64,000 nucleotides of DNA, from positions 3,162,001 to 3,226,000 of the forward strand of contig NZ_CP023695.1 of assembly GCF_008704395.1 (NCBI RefSeq), in the 5' to 3' direction. The stretch's first letter is position 1, and each line of letters opens with the position of its first letter. The notes beneath the pieces were generated by a model. That model had not been told where the DNA came from. It was given only the letters and a program-made list of their open reading frames with translations, and ran no database searches. Of the stretch, positions 43,601 through 52,044 are shown piece by piece. The position numbers and the translations under genes are program-made. The stretch is from Streptomyces alboniger. GTDB lineage: Bacteria; Actinomycetota; Actinomycetes; Streptomycetales; Streptomycetaceae.

Positions 43601-45892
43601 GTGCACACACATCCTTATGAAGGCGACGGCCCCACGGCCGCGCAGCCCACGCAAACCGCCGTGCAGCCGACGCAAACCGCTGTGCAGCCCCCGCACACCA
43701 CGCTGCCGCGGCCGCCGAGCCAGGCCCCCGGGCAGCAGAGTCCCGCCCGCATCGGCCCCTACGAGGTCTTCCAGCTCCTCGGCGAGGGCGGCATGGGCAG
43801 GGTCTTCCTCGCCAGGTCGCCGGGGTCGCGGCTGGTCGCCCTGAAGGTGATCCGGCCCGAGTACGCCGAGGCGCCGAACTTCCGCGGGCGGTTCCGGCGC
43901 GAGGCCGAGTCCGCGCGCCGCGTCAGCGGCTTCTTCACCCCGCCGGTGCTCGACGCGGACGCGGACGCCCCGCAGCCCTGGCTGGCCACGGCCTACGTCC
44001 CCGCGCCCTCGCTGCACGACGTCGTACGCGGCTTCGGCGTGCTGCCCGAGACCGGCCTGCGGGCCCTCGGCACCGGCCTCGCGGAGGCGCTGCTGGCCAT
44101 CCACGACGCCGGCATCGTCCACCGCGACCTCAAGCCCGGCAACGTACTCATCGCCGAGGACGGGCCCCGCGTCATCGACTTCGGCATCAGCAGTGCGGTG
44201 GACGCCACCCAGGTGACCCGGACGGGCGCCGTGGTGGGAACACCCGGGTTCATGGCGCCCGAGCAGATCATGTCGAGCCGCGAGGCCGGACCCGCGGCCG
44301 ACATCTTCTCCCTGGGCTGCGTCCTGGCCTTCGCGGCCACCGGGCAGGGCCCCTTCGGTTCCGGCGGGACGGCCGAGATCCTCTACCGGGCCGTCCACCA
44401 CCCGCCCCAACTGGACGGCGTGCCCACGGCGTTGCGGCCGCTGATCAGCGCTTGCCTGGACAAGGACCCCGCCCGCAGGCCGTCCGCCGCGTCGGTCCTG
44501 GCCGGGCTGGGGAGCGCCGACCCGGCCGCGCTGCTCACGGACGGCCTGCGCGAGGACCTGGCGCGACGGGAGGCGCACGCCGCCGTCCTGGTGTCCGCGC
44601 CGCCCGTACCCATGGTGTCCCTCGCACCGTCCGCCGACCCGTCCGCCACCGGCGCCCCGAGCGGCCCGAGCCGGCGCAGGTTCCTGTGGATCGCCGCGGC
44701 CGGTACGACCGTCGCGGCGGGCGGCGGGGCCGCGGCGCTGGCCGGGTGGCGGTCGGAGCGCGACAAGACCCCCGCCCGGGGAGGCGGCGGCGCCGCGGGC
44801 ACCACCGGCCGGCCCGAGCCCGAGGTCCCCGCCGGCCCGAAGCCGCAGTGGTCGGTGCCGTTGAAGAAGCTGGAGGGCGCCCGACTCCAGCTGCTCGGCG
44901 ACACGTTGGTGCACTGGGAACAGAGACGCGCGATCGCCTACGACCCCGCGACCGGCAAGCAGCGCTGGACGGGCTCGCTGCGCCTGCCCTCCGACGTATC
45001 GAGCGACCCGAAGTGGCTCGGCGTGCGCGGCTCGACGCTGTTCGCCGCGGCCTGGAGCGGCGAGCAAGGCTATCTGTCCGGCGTCGACGCGGCGGGCAAG
45101 CAGAAGTTCACCCACGCGGTCACCAAGACGCGGGCCGGCGCCTCGTCCGCCGACTTCGTCGACGACATCCTGTCCGCCGACGGGTCGGTCGCGGTCGTCG
45201 GCACCAGCGGCCACAAGGGTTACGGGGTGCTCGCGGTCGACCTCGGCTCGGGCGAGGTGCTGTGGTCGCGCCCGATCAACGGCAGCGACTTCCAGGCGTA
45301 CGCCGCCGGGGGCCTCTGCTTCCTCCAGGACAACGGCACCCTCCGCGGCCTCGGCCTGCGTTCGGGCGCCGAGCGCTGGAAGGTCCGGGACGTCGTCAAG
45401 CCGGGCGCCTATCCGCACCTGGCCACCGACGGCAAGACCCTGCTCGTCACCAGTACGAAGGCGCAGGCCTTCCGCGCCACCGACGGCAAGAAGCTGTGGA
45501 CCGCCGTCAACGAGACGACCACCATCAGCGCGGCCAGGGTGCGCGGCGAGCGGGCCTACCTCTACGACGGTCCGGGCACCGCGTTCGCCCTGGACATGCG
45601 CGGCGGTAAGCAGGTGTGGCACACCGCGAGCCCGGTGCGCCTGACGACCCCGGGCGGCGCGAAGTCCGAGGGACCCACCGTCTCCTCGTCCGTGGTGGCC
45701 ATCGCCACCTGGGCCACCGGTGACACCCCGGGGTTCGTCGTCCTGCGCGCCTCCGACGGCAAGCCGCTCTGGGCGCACCAGCCCACGCGGAAGACCGGCG
45801 GCAAGAGCGACTGGCTGCTTCAGATCTCCGGCAGCACCCTCTTCGCCGCATCCGAGACCACCCTCCACGCCTTCCGGAGCGACAAGCCGTGA
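43601..45892 (+). CDS. Ser/Thr protein kinase with PQQ-like propeller
   Basis: A 763-residue Hanks-type kinase. The kinase domain (about residues 47-305) has GEGGMGRVFLARSPGSRLVALKVI (P-loop and lysine), HRDLKPGNVLI and DFGIS. A twin-arginine-like RRRFLWIAAAGTTVAAGGG precedes the membrane segment near 355-375, and the C-terminal half is a PQQ/WD-like beta-propeller. The N-terminus has short QPTQTAV repeats. GTG 43601 starts 16 bp after the upstream gene. It is coupled (GTGA) to a second, similar kinase, and the pair could signal on the extracellular propeller state. Confidence 0.92.
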   Translation: MHTHPYEGDGPTAAQPTQTAVQPTQTAVQPPHTTLPRPPSQAPGQQSPARIGPYEVFQLLGEGGMGRVFLARSPGSRLVALKVIRPEYAEAPNFRGRFRREAESARRVSGFFTPPVLDADADAPQPWLATAYVPAPSLHDVVRGFGVLPETGLRALGTGLAEALLAIHDAGIVHRDLKPGNVLIAEDGPRVIDFGISSAVDATQVTRTGAVVGTPGFMAPEQIMSSREAGPAADIFSLGCVLAFAATGQGPFGSGGTAEILYRAVHHPPQLDGVPTALRPLISACLDKDPARRPSAASVLAGLGSADPAALLTDGLREDLARREAHAAVLVSAPPVPMVSLAPSADPSATGAPSGPSRRRFLWIAAAGTTVAAGGGAAALAGWRSERDKTPARGGGGAAGTTGRPEPEVPAGPKPQWSVPLKKLEGARLQLLGDTLVHWEQRRAIAYDPATGKQRWTGSLRLPSDVSSDPKWLGVRGSTLFAAAWSGEQGYLSGVDAAGKQKFTHAVTKTRAGASSADFVDDILSADGSVAVVGTSGHKGYGVLAVDLGSGEVLWSRPINGSDFQAYAAGGLCFLQDNGTLRGLGLRSGAERWKVRDVVKPGAYPHLATDGKTLLVTSTKAQAFRATDGKKLWTAVNETTTISAARVRGERAYLYDGPGTAFALDMRGGKQVWHTASPVRLTTPGGAKSEGPTVSSSVVAIATWATGDTPGFVVLRASDGKPLWAHQPTRKTGGKSDWLLQISGSTLFAASETTLHAFRSDKP

Positions 45893-48093
45893 CCACGCCG
45901 CCCACGCCACCCATGCCGCCGTCCGCGCCGACGCCGTCCACGCCCCCGCCAGCCGCCTCCTCCGCGCCCCCCACGCCCCCCGCCTCCTATATCGGCCCCT
46001 ACCGGGTGATCCGGGAACTCGGCGCGGGCGGCATGGGCCGCGTCCACCTCGCCGCGTCGCGCAGCGGCCGTGCGGTGGCCGTCAAGGTCGTACGTGCCGA
46101 GCTGGCCGCCGATCCCGACTTCCGCCGCCGCTTCAAGGCCGAGGTCGACGCGGCCCGCGCGGTCTCCGGGGCCTTCACCGCGCCGGTCGTGGACGCCGAC
46201 CCCGAGGGCCCGCAGCCGTGGCTGGCCACCGCGTACATCCCCGGCCCCTCCCTCACGGACGCCCTGGATGCCCACGGGCCCATGCCCGAGCCCACCCTGC
46301 GCGTACTGGGCGGCGGTCTGGCCGAGGCGCTGGCCGCGATCCACCGCGCCGGGCTCATCCACCGCGACCTCAAGCCGTCCAACATCCTGCTCACCCTCGA
46401 CGGCCCCCGGGTCATCGACTTCGGCATCAGCCGGGCCGTCGACGGAACGGTACTCACCGCCGAGGGCCAGGTCGCGGGCTCGCCCGGCTTCATGTCGCCC
46501 GAGCAGTCGAGGGGCGGCGAACTCACGCCCGCGAGCGACGTGTTCGCCTTCGGCGCGGTGCTCGCCTTCGCCGCGACCGCCGTTCCGCCCTTCGGTACCG
46601 GCGCGGCGCACGCCCTGCTGTACCGGGCGGCGTACGAGGAGCCGCAGCTGGACGGCGTGCCCCAGGGCCTGCTCGGCATCGTCGCCGCGTGCCTCGACAA
46701 GGACCCCGCCCGCCGCCCCACCGTCGAGCAACTACAGGCGTGGCTGCGCCCGGAGACCACCGCGGGCTGGCTCGGGGCGGTCGAACTCCAGGTGACCGAG
46801 GACCAGCGCACGCTGCAAGGCGCACTGCGCACCCCGCTGCTCAGCCGGCGCCGGCTACTGACCGGCGGCGCCGCGCTCGCCGTGACGGCGGCGGCGGGCG
46901 GTACCGCCTGGTACCTGCTCTCGCGCGACGGGGGCGGCACGGACACGGCCGCGACCCCCGAACTCGACTGGACCAAGGAGCTCCCGCGGCCCGCCATGGC
47001 CCTACAGGCGGTGACCCGGTCCACCCTGCTGTGCAGTGAGAAGGCCTCCGGTGCCTGCTTCGACCGGGACACCGGCAAGCTCCTGTGGAAGGATCTCGGC
47101 GGCCAGAACACCGACGCCCTCCCCGACGACAAGCGCGTCTACACGGTACGTACCGACGGCAAGGTGCACGCGTTCGACGGCCGGTCCGGCAAGGAGTTGT
47201 GGGACGCGTCCCCGCCCGGGGACAGCGCCCCCGAGCTGAACTTCTCGGACGGCGAGCTGGTCATGATCACAAGCGGCGGGCGCTTCCACGCCCTGGAGGC
47301 GTCGAGCGGTGACGTGCGGTGGACCTCGCGCGACGAGAAGGACGTCAGCATGATCATCGGCGCCACCCCGGCGGGCGCGATGCTCGCCTGGGCGGGCGCG
47401 TCGAAGGCGGAACCGGGCGCGATGCTCAGGGGCTACTCCGCCCTCGACCGCAAGACGGGCGAGCGCCTCTGGGCGAAGGACCTCGTCACCCTTGACCCAC
47501 CGGGCAAGGGCAAGGTGCTCTACGGCCTCGACGCCAAGATGAAGCTGCTCGCCGTCGACCCCGACGACGGCAGGACACTCTGGAGCGAGCCCACCGAACT
47601 CCCGCCCACGAACAGCGAGATCCTCGGCTGGACAAGGTCCATCAGCCTGCTGGAGGGCACCCTGTTCTGCTACCCGAGCACCAACTTCGGCGGCTCGACC
47701 CGAGGCCTGCTCGCCGCCTTCGACCCCAAGTCGGGCAAGACCCTGTGGTCGGTACAGACCGCCGCCCGCGGCAACCGCGGCTACGCACGCTCCGGTGCGA
47801 CCGTCTGCTACCTGGACAAGAAGGTCCTGTACGGGCTCGACGCCGAGACCGGCGCGAAACGCTGGACGGCCGGGGCGGGCCTGGCCGACCTCACCTTCCT
47901 GGGCGCCCTGCGCGGACTCTTCCTGGCCTCGGGCAGGAAGGGCCTGTACGCCTTCCACGCCGACACCGGCAAACAGGCCTGGCACTACCGGGCCACCGGC
48001 GGCTCCGGCCACTGGTCGACGGACACGTCCGGCGACCGCCTGTACGCGACGTGGTCCGGCAAGCTCTTCCGCTTCTCGGTTCCGAAGGGGTAG
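45889..48093 (+). CDS. Ser/Thr protein kinase with PQQ-like propeller, second copy
   Basis: A 734-residue Hanks-type kinase closely similar in architecture to its upstream neighbour. It has GAGGMGRVHLAASRSGRAVAVKVV, HRDLKPSNILLTLDGPRVIDFGIS, a membrane helix around RRRLLTGGAALAVTAAAGG, and a propeller with repeats such as RWTAGAGLADL. GTG 45889 overlaps the first kinase stop as GTGA, indicating translational coupling and tandem duplication. The propeller sequences diverge more than the kinase domains, which suggests different ligands. Confidence 0.92.
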   Translation: MTTPPTPPMPPSAPTPSTPPPAASSAPPTPPASYIGPYRVIRELGAGGMGRVHLAASRSGRAVAVKVVRAELAADPDFRRRFKAEVDAARAVSGAFTAPVVDADPEGPQPWLATAYIPGPSLTDALDAHGPMPEPTLRVLGGGLAEALAAIHRAGLIHRDLKPSNILLTLDGPRVIDFGISRAVDGTVLTAEGQVAGSPGFMSPEQSRGGELTPASDVFAFGAVLAFAATAVPPFGTGAAHALLYRAAYEEPQLDGVPQGLLGIVAACLDKDPARRPTVEQLQAWLRPETTAGWLGAVELQVTEDQRTLQGALRTPLLSRRRLLTGGAALAVTAAAGGTAWYLLSRDGGGTDTAATPELDWTKELPRPAMALQAVTRSTLLCSEKASGACFDRDTGKLLWKDLGGQNTDALPDDKRVYTVRTDGKVHAFDGRSGKELWDASPPGDSAPELNFSDGELVMITSGGRFHALEASSGDVRWTSRDEKDVSMIIGATPAGAMLAWAGASKAEPGAMLRGYSALDRKTGERLWAKDLVTLDPPGKGKVLYGLDAKMKLLAVDPDDGRTLWSEPTELPPTNSEILGWTRSISLLEGTLFCYPSTNFGGSTRGLLAAFDPKSGKTLWSVQTAARGNRGYARSGATVCYLDKKVLYGLDAETGAKRWTAGAGLADLTFLGALRGLFLASGRKGLYAFHADTGKQAWHYRATGGSGHWSTDTSGDRLYATWSGKLFRFSVPKG

Positions 48094-48097
48094 GGGC

Positions 48098-48135
48098 TTG
48101 ACCTCAATCGCGCTTGAGGTCCTACGGTCCACCCC
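48098..48135 (+). promoter_or_regulatory. MerR-type promoter with 19-bp spacer and dyad
   Basis: TTGACC (48098-48103), spacer 48104-48122 (19 bp), TACGGT (48123-48128). The spacer region holds the palindrome gacctcaa-n6-ttgaggtc (48100-48121). A long spacer with the dyad between -35 and -10 is typical of promoters activated by MerR/SoxR-family regulators. The predicted start would fall at about the ATG of the next gene, 48136, giving a leaderless message. Confidence 0.75.
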
Positions 48136-48503
48136 ATGACGACGAACCAGCAGATCTCCGACGCCCGACTCGCCGCACAGCCCGCCGCTCCAAGAACGAC
48201 ATCTCACCCGATCGCGAGGGGATGACCCTCCCCGAGCTGCGGGACGCCATGGCCTCCTGCATACGGCCCGAGGACGACCTGGCGGCCGAGGCCGAGGTGC
48301 TCGTCGGGCGTGGCTGGCTGGCCCGGGACGCCGAGGAACGGCTGTGGCTCACCGAGGAGGGGGAACAGGCCCGCGTCGAGCTCAAGCGCAGCGCTCCCGC
48401 GATCCGCGCCGCCCTCCACGAGGGCATCGACGACGCGGACCACGTCACCACGATGAAGGTGCTCCAGCAGCTGATCCGCAACGCCGGGGGCACGGTCGCC
48501 TGA
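48136..48503 (+). pseudogene. Broken MarR-type regulator
   Basis: From ATG 48136, 18 codons read MTTNQQISDARLAAQPAA and then the frame ends soon afterwards at a TGA. A different frame continues from about 48190 as SKNDISPDREGMTLPELRDA and runs through ECLAVE-like winged-helix sequence (RPEDDLAAEAEVLVGRGWLA, LWLTEEGEQARVELKRSAP) to a stop at 48503. Intact homologues I recall have about 30 residues (roughly YWTG to LLRNL) between these parts. So the gene has an internal deletion with frameshift at about 48188. The downstream frame alone lacks a convincing start. Confidence 0.75.
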
Positions 48504-48546
48504 CCGGCCGAGGAGCACCCGGGCCCACCGTGCACCCGCCTGCGGC

Positions 48547-49380
48547 TCACTCCACGAAAAGGCCGCGCGCCGCCGCCCCCGCGTCGAACTCCTCCAGGCG
48601 CGCCTGCGCGTCGGGGAGGGCGTCGCACATGGACTCGAGGAGGGCGCGGCCGAGGAGCATCGGGGCGCAGGCCGTGTCGAAGGCCAGGCCCGTGCCGACC
48701 GCCGCCGGGAGCAGGACGTGGGAGTGCGCGGCCACCGGCGCGAACGGCGAGTCCGCCACCGTGATCACCGTCAGGCCCGCCTCCCGCGCGTGGGCCAGCG
48801 CGTCCACGACCTCCCGGGGGTGGCGCGGGAGCGCGAAGCAGAGGAGGGCGGTGGCGCCCGCGCGGACCGCCGCGTCGACGCGGTCGGTCAGCATCGTGCC
48901 GCCCTCGTCGAGGAGGCGTACGTCGGGGTGGACCTTCGCGGCGAAGTACGAGAAGCCGTACGCCTGGGCGGCGGCGGCCCGCAGGCCGAGGACGGGCAGC
49001 GGGTGGGAGGCGGCGAGGAGGCGGCCCGCGCGCTCCACCTTGCCCGGGTCCGCGAGGGCCTGCGCCAGGTGCCGCAGGTTCTCGATCTCCGCCTCGACGG
49101 CCTGTTGATATTCGTTGAGGGCGTCCTCGACGGCCGTCTCGGCGGGCGCGACCTCCCGCAGGTGCTTGCGCAGCGCGGGATAGCCGTCGAAGCCGAGCGC
49201 CACCGCGAAGCGCGTGACCGAGGGCTGGCTGACCCCGGCCAGCTCGGCCAGCTCGACGCTGGAGAGGAAGGGGACGTCCGCCGCCCGCCGCACCATGCAG
49301 TGCGCGATGCGGCGCTGCGTGGGCGTGAGCCGGTGCCCCTCGAAGAGCGCTTGCAGCCGCGCCGCAGGACTGTCACTCAT
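48547..49380 (-). CDS. MurR/RpiR-family regulator (HTH + SIS domain)
   Basis: A 277-residue sugar-phosphate-sensing repressor. N-terminal HTH_6 (residues 1-75; LTPTQRRIAHCMVRRAADVPFLSSVELAELAGVSQPSVTRFAVALG) and SIS domain (115-260; PLPVLGLRAAAAQAYGFSYFAAKV, ALLCFALPRHPREVVDAL) are clear. ATG 49380 is preceded by GAGGGG at 6 bp; an upstream in-frame ATG has none. No sugar catabolic genes are adjacent, so the effector is unknown. Confidence 0.92.
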   Translation of the reverse strand: MSDSPAARLQALFEGHRLTPTQRRIAHCMVRRAADVPFLSSVELAELAGVSQPSVTRFAVALGFDGYPALRKHLREVAPAETAVEDALNEYQQAVEAEIENLRHLAQALADPGKVERAGRLLAASHPLPVLGLRAAAAQAYGFSYFAAKVHPDVRLLDEGGTMLTDRVDAAVRAGATALLCFALPRHPREVVDALAHAREAGLTVITVADSPFAPVAAHSHVLLPAAVGTGLAFDTACAPMLLGRALLESMCDALPDAQARLEEFDAGAAARGLFVE

Positions 49381-49562
49381 ACCGTTCCCCTCACCGCGCC
49401 CGTTCCCCGACACCCTATTCAGTCAGCAGGAGCCCTGCATGACGATATACAGCCCCGGCGGACCCGGGCCAGGCGCGACGCCCCGGCGGGGGCTTGGCCC
49501 CGGGCGGAAAGGGGGGTTACCCCCACCGCGGGGGAGGACCGGGCGCCGTAACGTAGACCGGT

Positions 49563-49991
49563 ATGGAAGCCCGTGACGCCGAACTCAAGGCCGACCTCAA
49601 GAAGGAACTCGACGCCACTCTGCACGCCCGCAGAGAGCTCGGCGAAGAGTACGACTCCGCCTTGGTCGACTCGTTCCTCGGGAAGATCGAGCAGCGCCTG
49701 GACGGCACGGTCGACCGCCGTATGCGCCGTCACCTGGCCGAGCAGCAGATGGCCGCCGCCCGCGGCGCCCGCTCGCCCGGCAACCCCCTCGACTCGTGGA
49801 GCGAGCGGTTCGGCTTCGGCGTGATCTCGCTGATCCTCGCGGTCCCGCTCTCCGCGATCGGCGCGGTCAACGGCGGCCTGACCGGCCTCCTCGTCACCTG
49901 GGCGGGCATCTTCGGCGTGAACGCGGTGCACGCGACGCGCGGCACCCGCGCCCATCGCGACAAGGGCCGCACCTCGGAGTGGGACGACTGA
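49563..49991 (+). CDS. Conserved small membrane protein
   Basis: A 142-residue protein. Residues 1-70 form a charged helical cytoplasmic domain (DAELKADLKKELDATLHARRELGEEYD) and two hydrophobic helices follow near 86-105 and 108-126 (FGVISLILAVPLSAIGAVNG, LTGLLVTWAGIFGVNAV). The C-terminus is basic then acidic (SEWDD). It resembles proteins conserved across Streptomyces with no assigned role. Convergent with the SDR gene, 18 bp from its stop. Confidence 0.8.
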   Translation: MEARDAELKADLKKELDATLHARRELGEEYDSALVDSFLGKIEQRLDGTVDRRMRRHLAEQQMAAARGARSPGNPLDSWSERFGFGVISLILAVPLSAIGAVNGGLTGLLVTWAGIFGVNAVHATRGTRAHRDKGRTSEWDD

Positions 49992-50009
49992 GCCCCACCC
50001 CGAGGGGGC

Positions 50010-50789
50010 TCATGCCTGGCGCGTGGGCAGTACGACCAGCTGGCGCAGGTTGACGTGCCGGGGGCGGCTCGCCACGTAGGCGATGAGGTCCGCCACGTCG
50101 TCCGAGGCCAGTGACCCGATCGCGTCGAACATGCCGTCCAGCTCTCCGCTCAGCTCCTCGTTGTCGATGTGTCCGCGCAACTCCGTCTCCGTCAGGCCGG
50201 GCTCGATGTTCGTGACGCGTACGCCGCGCGGGCCCAGCTCCGTGCGCAACGACTCGGAGAGGTAGGTCAGCGCGGCCTTCGTCGCCCCGTAGACCGCGTA
50301 GTGCGGGAACGCGGTGTGCGCGGCGATCGACGAGATGTTGACCAGGTCCGCCGTGCCGCCCTCCCCGGCCGCCGCGATCAGGTCCGGCGTGAACGCCCGG
50401 ATGATCCGCAGCGCGCCCGCCACGTTTGTGTCCAGCATGCGCTGCCACTCGTCGGTACGACCCTCGGTGACCGGGTTGGGGAACATCACGCCCGCCGCGT
50501 TCACCACCAGGTCCACTCGCCCGTACGCCGCCCGGACCCGCTCGGCGACGGCGTCCACCGAGGCCTGGCCGGTGACGTCGGCGGTGAGGGCGAGCGCGCT
50601 GCCGCCGTCCGCCTCGATCTTCCCGGCCAGCTCCGCCAAGCGCTCCGCCCGCCGGGCGACGAGCACGACCCGTGCGCCCCGGCCCGCGAGCAACCGGGCC
50701 GTGGCCTCTCCGATGCCGCTGGCGGCTCCGGTAACGAGGGCGGTACGGCCCTCAAGTGCGGTACGGCCCTCAAGTGCTGTGTACGTCAT
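50010..50789 (-). CDS. Short-chain dehydrogenase/reductase
   Basis: A 259-residue classical SDR. TGAASGIGEATARLLAG (NAD(P) binding), NAAGVMFPNP, NISSIAAHTAFPHYAVYGATKAAL (catalytic Ser, Tyr, Lys) and NIEPGLTETEL are present. ATG 50789 is used. Residues near the start contain an exact in-frame duplication ALEGRT-ALEGRT, caused by an 18-bp tandem repeat at 50741-50776. Divergent from the XRE regulator at 50942-51772, which probably controls it; SDR plus MmyB-like regulator is a repeated pairing in Streptomyces. Confidence 0.93.
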   Translation of the reverse strand: MTYTALEGRTALEGRTALVTGAASGIGEATARLLAGRGARVVLVARRAERLAELAGKIEADGGSALALTADVTGQASVDAVAERVRAAYGRVDLVVNAAGVMFPNPVTEGRTDEWQRMLDTNVAGALRIIRAFTPDLIAAAGEGGTADLVNISSIAAHTAFPHYAVYGATKAALTYLSESLRTELGPRGVRVTNIEPGLTETELRGHIDNEELSGELDGMFDAIGSLASDDVADLIAYVASRPRHVNLRQLVVLPTRQA

Positions 50790-50941
50790 GGGGGTTCTCC
50801 CTGGTGGTCCGATCGCCGGGGCTGCCCCGGCGGTGTCGGTGGCCAACTCTGCGACGGCCACGCACCGTTACCCAGGGCTGTGCTCTTCCTGGGTCCGGCA
50901 GTACCAGGTTCGAACCGCTCGCGCCGCCTACGATCGAACTC

Positions 50942-51772
50942 ATGGACGGCGATCTCGGAGATTTCCTGCGCTCACGGCGCGCCCGCATCCAGCCCGCCGA
51001 CGTGGGCCTCGCCTCGCACGGCCGCCGCCGCGTGCCCGGCCTGCGCCGCGAGGAGGTCGCGCAGCTGGCGGGCGTCAGCGTCGACTACTACATCCGGCTC
51101 GAACAGGGCCGCGGCCCCTCGGTCTCCGACGCCGTGCTCGACGCCATCGCGCGCGTGCTGCGCCTGGACGAGACCGAGCACACCTATCTGCGCACAGTGG
51201 CTCGCCCACGCCCGCGCCCGCCGAAGGACAAGTCGGCCGCGCAGCGGGTCCGCCCCGGGCTGCGGCTCCTGCTCGACACCATCGACCGCGCGCCCGCCTT
51301 CATCTTCGGCCGCCGCATGGACGTCCTTGCCTGGAACGCCCTCGGGGACGCCCTCAACGGCTGGTCCCGGCTGTCGCCCGCCGAGCGCAGCGTTCCCCGC
51401 CAGGTCTTCCTGGAGGACGCGGCGCGCGGGTGTCATCCGGAGTGGGAGGCGGTCGCTGCGGAGACCGTCGCGTATCTGCGCATGGACGCCGCGCGATGTC
51501 CCGGGGACACGGAACTGTGCGCCCTGGTAGGCGAGTTGTCGGTCAAAAGCGAGGCCTTCCGGCGCCTGTGGGCGGACCACCAGGTCAAGGAGAAGACCCA
51601 CGGCGTGAAGCGGATCAACCACCCCGTCGCGGGCGAACTGATCCTCCCGTACGAGACGCTGACCCTGCCCGGCGACCCGGAACAGACCCTGGTCGTCTAC
51701 CTGGCGGAACCCGACACCGAGGCCGCCGAACGCCTGGCGATGCTGGGCAGTTGGGCACTGAGCGCCCCGTAG
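50942..51772 (+). CDS. XRE-family regulator with MmyB-like ligand domain
   Basis: A 276-residue transcriptional regulator. HTH (FLRSRRARIQPADVGLASHGRRRVPGLRREEVAQLAGVSVDYYIRLEQGRGPSVSDAVLDAIARVLRLDETEHTYL) is followed by the MmyB-like domain (RPGLRLLLDTIDRAPAFIFGRRMDVLAWNALGDAL, LWADHQVKEKTHGVKRINHPVAGEL). ATG 50942. The shared 152-bp divergent region with the SDR contains the probable operator. The domain binds fatty-acid-like ligands in structurally known members; the ligand here is unknown. Confidence 0.93.
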   Translation: MDGDLGDFLRSRRARIQPADVGLASHGRRRVPGLRREEVAQLAGVSVDYYIRLEQGRGPSVSDAVLDAIARVLRLDETEHTYLRTVARPRPRPPKDKSAAQRVRPGLRLLLDTIDRAPAFIFGRRMDVLAWNALGDALNGWSRLSPAERSVPRQVFLEDAARGCHPEWEAVAAETVAYLRMDAARCPGDTELCALVGELSVKSEAFRRLWADHQVKEKTHGVKRINHPVAGELILPYETLTLPGDPEQTLVVYLAEPDTEAAERLAMLGSWALSAP

Positions 51773-51789
51773 GGGGCGCGGCGCGTCGT

Positions 51790-51847
51790 CGCGGGGACCG
51801 CCGCACCCCCGGGTCACCCAGGGGGCGGGACGACGGCGGTCCCCGCG
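51790..51847. terminator. Large terminator hairpin
   Basis: Arms cgcggggaccgccg (51790-51803) and its complement (51834-51847) enclose an inner ccccc/ggggg stem. It follows the XRE gene; the rest of the 272-bp gap to the CBS gene stop (51848-52044) shows nothing recognisable. Confidence 0.8.
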
Positions 51848-52044
51848 AGGGACGTGGGCCGGGTCAGGGCCAGGTCACGTCCCGGCGTCCATGGAGGTCC
51901 GGGAGCCGCTCCGGAGTTCCTGACGCCGACAACAACCAAGGTGCCGCAGCAGTGTTAAGCGAGTGCTGCGCGAACGTGTCGCACGCGTACCACTTCCACG
52001 AAGTCCGCCCGGCGGCTCCCGACGGCCCCCGGCGCACCCCGGCT

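Noticed and set aside
51848..52044. Possible small gene between XRE regulator and CBS
   Set aside because: No frame with a start, ribosome site and coding composition; treated as non-coding.
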